In this document: one piece after another, positions 13,950 through 20,874 of the stretch
Layout of the letters: every line of letters starts with the position of its first letter
How positions within the stretch are numbered: the first letter of the stretch is position 1
NCBI GenBank assembly: GCA_035701285.1
Contig: DASSNT010000025.1
Span: 1 to 20,957, forward strand
DNA from: DASSBR01 sp035701285
Lineage (GTDB): Bacteria > Pseudomonadota > Gammaproteobacteria > Natronospirales > DASSBR01
Direction: 5' to 3'
Length of the DNA stretch: 20,957 nt
Position numbers and translations under genes: made by a program
The notes under the pieces: model-generated
Database searches by the model: none
What the model was told of the DNA's origin: nothing
What the model saw: the letters and a program-made list of their open reading frames with translations, nothing else

Positions 13950-15167
13950 ATGGCCGCTGTGGCAGAGACGGCAACCGGTTCCACGGCGCTCGTGGCGCCG
14001 GTCATCTACGAAGTCACGCTGACGATTGACGCCGCCATCGCGGGCGAGTTCGACGAGTGGCTGGGCGGGCACGTGCTGGAAATGGTGCATCTGCCGGGCT
14101 TTCTCGATGCCGACATCGAACACGCCGACCCGCCGGACGACGGCCATGCAGTACGCGTGGCCCGTTACCGTGTGGAAAGCCGGCTGGCGCTGGAGCGCTA
14201 TTACGCCGAGCACGCCGAGCGGATGCGCGCCGCCGGTATCGATCGCTTCGGCAGCCGCTTCAGCGCCACGCGACGGATCCTTGAGCCGGCGGCCGACGAT
14301 CCGTCGCCGGGTGCGGCGATCGCGTTCTGCGGCAACTGCGAAACGCCGTTGCGCGGTCGCTACTGCCCTGTCTGCGGGCAGGACTCCTACAGCCGGGTGA
14401 CATCGGTGCGCGAACTGATGCACGACTTTTTCGGTGACTACCTGAATTTCGACTCGCGCCTCGTGCGCAGCCTGTTGCCGTTGATCGGGCGCCCCGGCTA
14501 TCTGACCAACGAGTACCTCGCCGGCCGGCGCGCGCGCTACATCCCACCGTTGCGCCTGTACCTGTTCATCAGCGTCGCATTTTTCTTTCTGCTGTCGCTC
14601 GCGTCATTGCGCCCGGAGTGGCTCAACGTGAACCTGGCGGCCGATCAGCCGGATAAAGCCGCGCAGGTGCAGGTGTCCGTAGATCAAGTCAACGGAGAAC
14701 TGGCCAGGGAACCCGAATGGGTACAGCGTTTGGCGCGCCAGGGCATGGCTGCGAAAAACAATCCGCGCGCATTCATGTCGGCCATGATCGGCAAGCTGCC
14801 GACCATGATGTTCCTGCTGCTGCCGCTGTTCGCATTCTTCCTGAAAGTGCTCTACATCCGCAGCCACCGCTACTACGTCGAACACCTGTTCTTCAGCTTT
14901 CACTATCACGCGGTGGTGTTTCTTGCCGCACTGATTTTCCTCGTGACCTACGCGGTGGCCGAAAACTTCGGCGTGCGGACGATAACCGACAATATTGGCA
15001 CGGCGCTCTGGGCCTACCTGACGCTGTACCTGATACTGGCGATGCGCAAAACCTACACGCAAGGCTGGTTCAAGACGCTGTTTAAGTGGAGCATTCTGGC
15101 TATCGCCTACGGCATCGCGATGATTCTTGCGCTGGTTGGCACCGTCGTCTGGGCGGCCGCGGGCTAG
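13950..15167 (+). CDS. DUF4286-DUF3667 fusion membrane protein
   Basis: A 405-residue protein of two parts. Residues about 17-111 match the DUF4286 pattern (VIYEVTLTIDAAIAGEFDEW, then HVLEMVHLPGFLDADIE, then RYYAEHAERMRAAGIDRFGS), a small ferredoxin-like fold of unknown role. Residues from 125 match DUF3667: a zinc-ribbon with Cys127, Cys130, Cys139 and Cys142 (FCGNCETPL, YCPVCGQD), then HDFFGDYLNFDSRLVRSL and RPGYLTNEYLAGRRARYIPP (181-200), then about five membrane segments. Function unknown. It starts 3 bp after fadE stops and ends 1 bp from the convergent MFS gene. Coupling to fadE suggests a link with lipid metabolism or the membrane, but this is inference. Confidence 0.8.
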   Translation: MAAVAETATGSTALVAPVIYEVTLTIDAAIAGEFDEWLGGHVLEMVHLPGFLDADIEHADPPDDGHAVRVARYRVESRLALERYYAEHAERMRAAGIDRFGSRFSATRRILEPAADDPSPGAAIAFCGNCETPLRGRYCPVCGQDSYSRVTSVRELMHDFFGDYLNFDSRLVRSLLPLIGRPGYLTNEYLAGRRARYIPPLRLYLFISVAFFFLLSLASLRPEWLNVNLAADQPDKAAQVQVSVDQVNGELAREPEWVQRLARQGMAAKNNPRAFMSAMIGKLPTMMFLLLPLFAFFLKVLYIRSHRYYVEHLFFSFHYHAVVFLAALIFLVTYAVAENFGVRTITDNIGTALWAYLTLYLILAMRKTYTQGWFKTLFKWSILAIAYGIAMILALVGTVVWAAAG

Positions 15168-15168
15168 C

Positions 15169-16422
15169 TTATTGTGGCTGTTCGGGCTCGACCGGCTCTT
15201 CCTCTTCGGCGCGCGGATCGAGCTGCGCGATGACCGCCGACGTGCGCGGCATGGCCACGAACGGTGCCTGCTCTTCCGGCGCGACCGGCTTGCGCCGGGG
15301 CACGATCAGCGCCGCCGCGCCGAGCGCGGCCGAAATGACCGCGACGAACAGAAACAGGCCGGGCGGTCCGACGATGGCCGACACGCCCGCGGCGCCCATC
15401 GGCCCCAGCGCCGCGCCGACGCCGTAGGACAAGATCAGCGCCGCGCTCGCCGGCACCAGTTCGTTGGCGTCGACGTGGTCGTTGGCGTGTGCTACCGACA
15501 CCGGATAGGTGGTAAACGTCAGGCCGCCGAAGATCGCAGCGAATGTCAGCAGCAGAATCATCGACGTGCCGCCGACCGCGAGAATCGCCACGCTGGCGGT
15601 GGCGACCGCCAGGCTCAGCACGCCGATCACTCTCTGCCGGTCAAAACGATCGGATACGGCGCCGACCGGCCACTGCAAGGCCAGGCCGCTCAGAATCGTT
15701 ACGCCCATGAAGACGGCCACCTGCACCACCACAAGTCCCTGGCGCACGGCGAATGCCGGGCCCAGTGCATAAAACGCGCCGTTCGCGAGCCCCGCGCCGA
15801 TACAACCCCAGATGCCGAAAGGCGCCCGTTTGAACAGCTTGCGCACACGGATGCGCACGCTCTCCACCGGCTGCGGATGCACGGCACGCGTCAGCGTCAC
15901 CGGGATCAGGCTGAACGAGAACAGGATGGCCACCACCAGAAACAGCGTATGCCCGGCATGTTCCGCCGCGCCGAGCAGGAATTGGCCGGAGCCGAGCCCC
16001 AGGAATGTCGTCGCCATATAGACTGAAAAAACGCGGCCGCGAATGCTGCTCTCCGCGCGTTCGTTGAGCCAGCTTTCGATCACCATGTAGAGACCCATCA
16101 TGGCGATGCCGGTGCCGAGCCTGAGCAGCCCCCAGCCCAGCGCCGACAGATACAGCGAGTGAAACAGGACTATGATCGTGTTGGCCGCGGCGAACGCTGC
16201 GAAGGCACGAATGTGGCCGACCCGGCGCACGACGCCGGGGGCGATAAACGAACCGAATACGAGACCCGCGTAATAGCCGGACATCACCAGGCCGGTGATG
16301 CCGCCGCCAAAGCCGGCGAGCGTCAGCCTGAGGCTGATCAGCGAGCCGAGCAGGCCGCTGCCAAGCATCAGCGCGAGCACGGCGAGAAACAGCGCACTGA
16401 GTGACCAGAGAGTGCTACGCAT
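15169..16422 (-). CDS. MFS transporter, YcaD-like
   Basis: A 417-residue major facilitator with twelve predicted membrane helices. The sequence GSLISLRLTLAGFGGGITGL with VMSGYYAGLVFGSFIAPGVV and MMGLYMVIESWLNERAESS resembles the YcaD subgroup, whose substrates are mostly undefined. The last about 30 residues form an acidic, proline-rich cytoplasmic tail (DPRAEEEEPVEPEQPQ). The ATG at 16422 starts at a normal MFS N-terminus; a longer reading from 16482 would cross the predicted promoter. It diverges from the putative RiPP operon and shares its 133-bp control region. A role in peptide export is possible but unsupported by family. Confidence 0.85.
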   Translation of the reverse strand: MRSTLWSLSALFLAVLALMLGSGLLGSLISLRLTLAGFGGGITGLVMSGYYAGLVFGSFIAPGVVRRVGHIRAFAAFAAANTIIVLFHSLYLSALGWGLLRLGTGIAMMGLYMVIESWLNERAESSIRGRVFSVYMATTFLGLGSGQFLLGAAEHAGHTLFLVVAILFSFSLIPVTLTRAVHPQPVESVRIRVRKLFKRAPFGIWGCIGAGLANGAFYALGPAFAVRQGLVVVQVAVFMGVTILSGLALQWPVGAVSDRFDRQRVIGVLSLAVATASVAILAVGGTSMILLLTFAAIFGGLTFTTYPVSVAHANDHVDANELVPASAALILSYGVGAALGPMGAAGVSAIVGPPGLFLFVAVISAALGAAALIVPRRKPVAPEEQAPFVAMPRTSAVIAQLDPRAEEEEPVEPEQPQ

Positions 16423-16455
16423 CGGGAACCGGGCGAAGGGACAAAACGAGCCCGA

Positions 16456-16482
16456 AGTATAACATCGGGGCCGCGGTTCCAA
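16456..16482 (-). promoter_or_regulatory. predicted promoter of the MFS gene
   Basis: On the minus strand, TTGGAA (16482-16477), a 15-bp spacer and TATACT (16461-16456), with TG one base before the -10. The short spacer is offset by the extended -10. It lies 34 nt before the MFS ATG. Confidence 0.4.
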
Positions 16483-16512
16483 TTGACGCGTTTATGGAAA
16501 CCGTGCTAAATA
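16483..16512 (+). promoter_or_regulatory. predicted promoter of the RiPP-like operon
   Basis: TTGACG (16483-16488, 5 of 6) and, after 18 bp, TAAATA (16507-16512) preceded by TG one base upstream. The -10 is poor (3 of 6), so activation may be needed. The -35 sits immediately beside the MFS -35 on the other strand, so one regulator could affect both. The start of transcription would be near 16519. Confidence 0.4.
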
Positions 16513-16520
16513 GAAACCCT

Positions 16521-16559
16521 ATGTTCCTGGGCAAATTACAGGATTGGTATCACGGATGA
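16521..16559 (+). CDS. possible 12-codon upstream reading frame
   Basis: ATG at 16521 opens a 12-residue frame (MFLGKLQDWYHG) whose TGA overlaps the ATG of the next gene (ATGA at 16556-16559). If transcription starts near 16519 as predicted, this frame would be almost leaderless, and its translation would deliver ribosomes to the next start, which lacks a well-placed Shine-Dalgarno. It may equally be chance. Confidence 0.25.
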   Translation: MFLGKLQDWYHG

Positions 16560-16825
16560 GCGGTCTGCTCGGGTATTACGAAGGCCTCCTGACGTTGATT
16601 AACGACCGTCTCGACGGTCATCAGTCCACTTCTTTCGCGCAAAGCGATGATCAGATCGGTGCAGCGGAACCGGCGCAGGATGAATCGGATCTGGCTCAGC
16701 TCATAGCGGCTTCGGTCGAGCAAGTCGCCAATAGTGCTTCTCCGGAAGAGCTTCGAGCGATGCGCCTGGATATTTGCACGCAAGCGCTGGCTGAAGTCTC
16801 GCGCATGTTGAGGCAGCCGGCATGA
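16556..16825 (+). CDS. 89-residue protein of unknown function, first gene of RiPP-like operon
   Basis: Starts at the ATG at 16556; a TTG at 16544 would add four residues. AGGA (16540-16543) is 12 nt away, so initiation is unusual. The protein has an amphipathic start (MSGLLGYYEGLLTLINDRLD), an acidic polar middle (about 22-45) and a helical C-terminal half (LAQLIAASVEQVANSASPEELRAM, written here only as a region of about residues 46-70; then ALAEVSRMLRQP). No signal peptide, cysteine cluster or known domain is apparent. Its stop overlaps the start of the radical SAM gene (ATGA, 16822-16825), so the two are coupled and probably act together. It could be a maturase partner, a leader-binding subunit or an alternative precursor. 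I do not recognise the family. Confidence 0.65.
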   Translation: MSGLLGYYEGLLTLINDRLDGHQSTSFAQSDDQIGAAEPAQDESDLAQLIAASVEQVANSASPEELRAMRLDICTQALAEVSRMLRQPA

Positions 16826-18741
16826 AGCTGGGTTCGCTTCGGCCGGACGCCTCCTTCGGGCTCGTCGCGATGCCCTGGTTCTGGGCGACGATGCCATCCA
16901 TCCAGTTAGGTATCGTCGGGCAGCTGCTCGCGGAGTACGGTACGCCGAAAGTTCACGAATTTTACGTGGATCTGGCGAACCGCATCGGTCTGGACCTTTA
17001 CGCGCGGCTGGCCCTCGACGAGGGCTTCGTCGCCGAACGGCTGTTCACGCTGTCCTGTTTCGATGCGCTGGAAAACGACAAGGCCGCGACGCCATTCCTG
17101 GGTCTGCATTCGAAGCCCGTCGAAGACGCGATTTTCACTTTTCTGCCGCCTGTCATCGACGACCTGCTGGACAAGTGGACCGACGAACTGCTGGCGCAGA
17201 ATTACGACGCGATGTTCTTTACGCTGAACATCAATCAGAACGGCGCGTCAATGTTGATGGCGAAGCGCCTCAAGCAACGGCGCCCTGACCTGCCGATCAT
17301 TTTTGGCGGTTCGAGCTGCGCCGGCCCGATGGGCCGCGCGATCGCAAAGTTGTGCCCCGAGGTGGACATCGTCGTTCACGGCGAGGCCGAAGCGACGCTG
17401 CCGCTGCTGATGAAAGCGCTTCAGAAGGCGCAGCCGAACCTGGGTCACGTGCCGGCGGTCAGCTGGCGCGAAGGCGACGAAATTCGCACCAACGCGCGTG
17501 TACCGTTGCACACGTTCCACGCCGAACGCCGAGCGTTGTCGTTCGACGATTATTTTGACCGCATTAACAGTTCAGAAAATCTCAATCTCGCCGATGTGTG
17601 GATTCCGTTCGAAAGCAGCCGCGGCTGCTGGTACGGGGAACACAGCCAGTGCACTTTCTGCGGGCTGAATGAAGTCATCGCTTATCGCGAACGGGACAAT
17701 TCGACGCTGATTGATGAATTGGCTTCTTATCATGAGCGATATGATTGCACGCAGTTCTTTTCCGTCGATCTGATCATGCCAATGCATTTCTTCAAGGACG
17801 TGCTGCCGCGGATCGAGCAGGCGGATCGGGACTGGTCTATTTTCTACGAGGTCAAGGCGAACCTGAAGCGCGAACAGATTCGGCAGTTGGCCAACAGCGG
17901 CGTTCAACGGGTGCAGCCGGGCATTGAAAGCCTGCACGACGACGTGCTGAAGCTGATGAAGAAAGGTGTCTCGGCGCTGCAAAATGTACTGATGCTCAAA
18001 TGGGGCAAGCAGTACGGCATCGACATCGGCTGGAACATCATTACCGGGTTTCCCGGCGAACAGCCGACGGTTTACGAGGAAATGGCAGCGCTCGTACCGA
18101 AGCTTCATCACCTCCAGGCGCCTGGCGAGTGCGAGGACTTTGCCGTCCACCGCTTCAGCCCCTGCTTCGAGAAGCCGGCGGAACATGGCATTCGCGTACT
18201 CGGCGCGGACCGTCGCTATCGTTTCGTCTACCCGGTCGATGCCGATACGCGCGACAACATCGGCTATCGCTTTGAATATGAGCTGCTACCCGATTTTCCC
18301 GCTACCGACGGCATGAAACGTACTCTTCGGGCCGCGGTACAGGGATGGCGACAGGCATGGAGACGAGGTGCTGTCCTTGAAGTCGTCGAATATGACGACG
18401 GGACACTTGAACTCGTCGACTCGCGCGCTTCTGAAACAGCGGTTAGCGTTCCGTTGCCGCCTGAAGAGGCGAGCTTCATGCGGTTTATGGATACCCAAAG
18501 AGGCCTGCAGAATGTTGCGGGCGACTTCGAGATGGAAGACGCCGAATCGTTTGCTGCACTGGGCGGCAAAAACGGTGTTCAGAATCTGATGGCGCGTTGG
18601 GAAGCCGAGGGCTACCTGATGCGCATCGGGTCCAGGCTGGCAGCATTGCCCACCTGGCGGAAGCATGAGCCGACGGGTCATGCTGGATCTGTAAACGACG
18701 GAGGTAACGATAATGAACGCAGTTATGCAGAAGCAAGCTGA
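16822..18741 (+). CDS. B12-type radical SAM RiPP maturase (TIGR03975-like)
   Basis: A 639-residue enzyme. The N-terminal half (about 15-235) is a Rossmann-type cobalamin-binding region (MFFTLNINQNGASMLMAKRL, then IIFGGSSCAGPMG, then VDIVVHGEAEATLPLL). The radical SAM barrel runs from about 258 to 480 and begins SSRGCWYGEHSQCTFCGLNE: Cys269, Cys277 and Cys280 form a CX7CX2C motif that would bind the 4Fe-4S cluster instead of the usual CX3CX2C. That layout is typical of the TIGR03975 group, described as RiPP-maturation, probably C-methylating, radical SAM proteins. Later motifs include VQPGIESL and NIITGFPGE. A C-terminal winged-helix-like segment (about 545-620) may bind a leader peptide. Its last 29 bases overlap the candidate precursor gene. 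Confidence 0.87.
   Translation: MKLGSLRPDASFGLVAMPWFWATMPSIQLGIVGQLLAEYGTPKVHEFYVDLANRIGLDLYARLALDEGFVAERLFTLSCFDALENDKAATPFLGLHSKPVEDAIFTFLPPVIDDLLDKWTDELLAQNYDAMFFTLNINQNGASMLMAKRLKQRRPDLPIIFGGSSCAGPMGRAIAKLCPEVDIVVHGEAEATLPLLMKALQKAQPNLGHVPAVSWREGDEIRTNARVPLHTFHAERRALSFDDYFDRINSSENLNLADVWIPFESSRGCWYGEHSQCTFCGLNEVIAYRERDNSTLIDELASYHERYDCTQFFSVDLIMPMHFFKDVLPRIEQADRDWSIFYEVKANLKREQIRQLANSGVQRVQPGIESLHDDVLKLMKKGVSALQNVLMLKWGKQYGIDIGWNIITGFPGEQPTVYEEMAALVPKLHHLQAPGECEDFAVHRFSPCFEKPAEHGIRVLGADRRYRFVYPVDADTRDNIGYRFEYELLPDFPATDGMKRTLRAAVQGWRQAWRRGAVLEVVEYDDGTLELVDSRASETAVSVPLPPEEASFMRFMDTQRGLQNVAGDFEMEDAESFAALGGKNGVQNLMARWEAEGYLMRIGSRLAALPTWRKHEPTGHAGSVNDGGNDNERSYAEAS
18700..18705 (+). promoter_or_regulatory. 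strong ribosome binding site of the candidate precursor
   Basis: GGAGGT lies within the end of the radical SAM gene, 7 nt before the ATG at 18713. It is the best Shine-Dalgarno of this operon and decides the start of the small gene, implying high independent translation of the peptide relative to the enzyme. Confidence 0.8.
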
Positions 18742-18916
18742 CAAGTGGATCGATGAATTAAAGCAGGATCCGGAACGCTATCAGCATTTTCAAGCCGGAC
18801 TGCTTGATGCAAAGACGGGTCAAGAGCGACTCGCGTTTCTGGCCGATTTCGCTGCACGTGGAAACGCAAGCGCAACGCAAGATCAGGTTAGCGGTCCGCC
18901 GACCATGATGTGGTAG
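18713..18916 (+). CDS. candidate RiPP precursor peptide, 67 residues
   Basis: A 67-residue peptide beginning MNAVMQKQADKWIDELKQDP. Residues about 6-49 look like a helical leader (QDPERYQHFQAGLLDAKTG, then QERLAFLADFAARG), faintly like Nif11-type leaders. After the Gly50 turn comes a polar, low-complexity end, NASATQDQVSGPPTMMW, the probable core. It has no cysteine, so lanthionine or sactionine chemistry is excluded; Pro, Thr, Met and Trp are the candidates for C-methylation or other radical chemistry. It starts inside the maturase gene behind a strong Shine-Dalgarno and is followed by a terminator, as expected for a highly made substrate. No exporter or protease is adjacent. The role as substrate is inferred from size, position and partner. 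Confidence 0.7.
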   Translation: MNAVMQKQADKWIDELKQDPERYQHFQAGLLDAKTGQERLAFLADFAARGNASATQDQVSGPPTMMW

Positions 18917-18931
18917 AAAACCTCTGAAAAT

Positions 18932-18981
18932 TCCGTCCGTACCGAGTTGCCGCTCAGGGAGCGAAGTACGGACGGATTTTT
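18932..18981 (+). terminator. nested-hairpin Rho-independent terminator after the precursor gene
   Basis: An 11-bp outer stem (TCCGTCCGTAC at 18932-18942 with its complement at 18966-18976) encloses a small inner hairpin (CGCTC at 18951-18955 with GAGCG at 18959-18963) and is followed by TTTTT (18977-18981). On the minus strand it is followed by AATTTT, so it may also stop the convergent diguanylate cyclase transcript (ends at 18998). Confidence 0.85.
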
Positions 18982-18997
18982 GGCATCTTCCGGCCGT

Positions 18998-20812
18998 TCA
19001 CGCGCAAACACGATCGCGGCCCATGTCCTTCGCCTCGTATAATTTCTTGTCTGCCCGCTTCTGCAACAATTCCTGGTCGTAACAAGAGCCGCCGGCAAGA
19101 CCGATGCTGATCGTCACCTTCAGCCCCGGGTGAACGAATTCCCAGTCATAGCTGCTCATCATCTGGCGGATCCTTTCGCAGACGTTCCGTGCGCTATCGA
19201 CATCCGTTTCCGGAAAGCAGATAACGAACTCCTCCCCGCCGTAACGGGAAATGATATCGATCGACCGGCAAGCGCGGCGCAAAATCTGCGCCGTGATGCG
19301 CAGCACCTCGTCGCCAATGCTGTGCGAGCAATCGTCGTTGACGCGCTTGAAGAAATCCAGATCGGCCATTGCAATCGCAATGTCGCGCCCGAAGCGCTCC
19401 GCGCGCTTTATCTCCGCCGCCAGGCGCTCGTCCATGTAGCGGCGGTTGAACAGCCCGGTCAAGCTGTCTTCCTTGCTTAGCCGGTCCAGTTCATCGGTCT
19501 TGCGCCGCAATTCGGTCAGCAGTCGTTCCTTCATCGAGTTGGCTTCGCGCAGCGAATCGGTACGCGAGGCGACCTTGTGCTCGAGTTCAAGTTTGTACTC
19601 GCCCAGCTCGCCGAACAGCCGCGCGTTGGCGATTGCCGCGCCCACTTGCCCGGCAAACGTCAGCATCAGCTCGAGGTCTCCACGTGTAAAGGTACCGCGG
19701 GTAAAGTTCTGCACGCTCATGGCGCCCAGCATGCGGCCGCGCCACGTCACCGGCACTCCCATCCACGAAGCCGGCTTTTCCCCGATAATCACCGAGTGGC
19801 GCTTCAAATCGCTATCGTCCCGGTCCCAGTCGCTGATCAGAACCGGCCGGTTATTTTCAACAAGCCAGCCGAGCAGCCCCTCGCCCACCGGCGCCCGCCT
19901 GCGAGGCATGCGCGTGTCCCGGCTCTGGTGCAATACGAAATCGAGTTCTTTCGTACTTTCGTCGTACAGCACCAGATGAAAGGACGAGAAATTCAGCAGT
20001 TTGCGACACTGCGCGTAAGTCAGTTCCGCCAGTTCGTCCAGATGGGTTGAGGCGCTCACCGCCTGCGCCAGCCGATTAACGGCGGTTAACTGCTCAACGT
20101 GCCGCTCCAGATCGGTGCGGTTCAATGCGAAGCGCCGCATCAACACCGAGAGCAACAGCAGCGTCATCACCAGCAACATGAAGCTGCCTGATGGCAGCCG
20201 ATTGTAGGCAATGGCAGTAAACACAGCGAGCGGCACCATTGCCAGATCAACCAGATTGGCGAAAACCCATATCCCCTGCCCGAACGACAGGCCGCGCACC
20301 CGTGCGAGGACACCCATCAACACGTGGTTGACGACCTGCATTGCCAATGCCATGGCCACCAGGGCGACGATCGCCTGCCCATTGAGCTGGGTCAGCGGCA
20401 CCTGTCCTTCGAATGTATGCCAAACCCAACCACCGGTAAGAAGAACGAGGCTTTGCATGCCGACGTTGTGCAATGCGCGTCCGGTCGCCAGACCCCACGA
20501 GAACCGGTCCTTGTAAAAGGTCAGAAACGGCCAGATCACGTACGCGATGACATTAATAATCGTCGCCGTCAACGGATCAAAAATCAGAAGGAACGCAATC
20601 TGGCTGACGCGGTCCAGCCCCAGATAGCCAAAGAACGGCGCCGGAACCGCCATCGTCAGTGTCAGCAGCGTAAACAGCGTGAACCCGATAATGATCGGGA
20701 CTGGCGGCAGCGCCAACTGCCACAGCGTCGCCGCGTACAAAATAGCTGCGCAGCCGCATGCCGCCATAAAAAACGCGTACAGCAGTTCTTTTCGAGTTAT
20801 TTGTTTTGTCAC
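18998..20812 (-). CDS. membrane GAF-GGDEF diguanylate cyclase
   Basis: A 604-residue predicted signalling enzyme making cyclic di-GMP from two GTP. Residues 8-228 hold about seven hydrophobic segments, a membrane sensor of unknown input. A GAF domain (about 255-400, with PVGEGLLGWLVENNRPVLIS and MGVPVTWRGRMLGAMSVQNF) follows, then a coiled coil (400-447) and the GGDEF domain (448-604: DSLTGLFNRRYMDERL, MADLDFFKRVND, RYGGEEFV). The active-site motif is GGEEF (525-529). An RxxD inhibitory site (Arg516-Asp519) lies five residues before it, so product inhibition is likely. The start is a GTG at 20812 preceded by GGGAGG with about 7 nt spacing. It is convergent with the RiPP-like operon. Confidence 0.92.
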   Translation of the reverse strand: MTKQITRKELLYAFFMAACGCAAILYAATLWQLALPPVPIIIGFTLFTLLTLTMAVPAPFFGYLGLDRVSQIAFLLIFDPLTATIINVIAYVIWPFLTFYKDRFSWGLATGRALHNVGMQSLVLLTGGWVWHTFEGQVPLTQLNGQAIVALVAMALAMQVVNHVLMGVLARVRGLSFGQGIWVFANLVDLAMVPLAVFTAIAYNRLPSGSFMLLVMTLLLLSVLMRRFALNRTDLERHVEQLTAVNRLAQAVSASTHLDELAELTYAQCRKLLNFSSFHLVLYDESTKELDFVLHQSRDTRMPRRRAPVGEGLLGWLVENNRPVLISDWDRDDSDLKRHSVIIGEKPASWMGVPVTWRGRMLGAMSVQNFTRGTFTRGDLELMLTFAGQVGAAIANARLFGELGEYKLELEHKVASRTDSLREANSMKERLLTELRRKTDELDRLSKEDSLTGLFNRRYMDERLAAEIKRAERFGRDIAIAMADLDFFKRVNDDCSHSIGDEVLRITAQILRRACRSIDIISRYGGEEFVICFPETDVDSARNVCERIRQMMSSYDWEFVHPGLKVTISIGLAGGSCYDQELLQKRADKKLYEAKDMGRDRVCA

Positions 20813-20822
20813 ATGCGGCCCT

Positions 20823-20839
20823 CCCGGGCCTTCCCCGGG
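20823..20839 (-). promoter_or_regulatory. hairpin beside the ribosome binding site of the cyclase gene
   Basis: CCCGGG (20823-20828) and CCCGGG (20834-20839) pair across a 5-nt loop. On the minus-strand transcript the 3' arm runs directly into and partly contains the GGGAGG Shine-Dalgarno, so folding could limit initiation at the GTG start. Confidence 0.4.
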
Positions 20840-20845
20840 TATAGA

Positions 20846-20874
20846 AAATTACGCCTGATGCCAGACTATGACAA
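20846..20874 (-). promoter_or_regulatory. possible promoter of the diguanylate cyclase gene
   Basis: On the minus strand TTGTCA (20874-20869, 5 of 6), a 17-bp spacer and TAATTT (20851-20846, 3 of 6). The -35 is good and the -10 weak. The remaining sequence to the right edge (20875-20957) shows no gene; it is AT-richer than its surroundings. Confidence 0.35.

Noticed and set aside
15127..16026. 299-codon plus-strand frame
   Set aside because: It is antisense to the MFS transporter, with a charged low-complexity translation and no family features.
15169..16422. MFS transporter as a dedicated exporter of the peptide product
   Set aside because: The YcaD-like subgroup is not known to me as a peptide exporter, and divergence alone is weak evidence; kept only as a low-interest observation.
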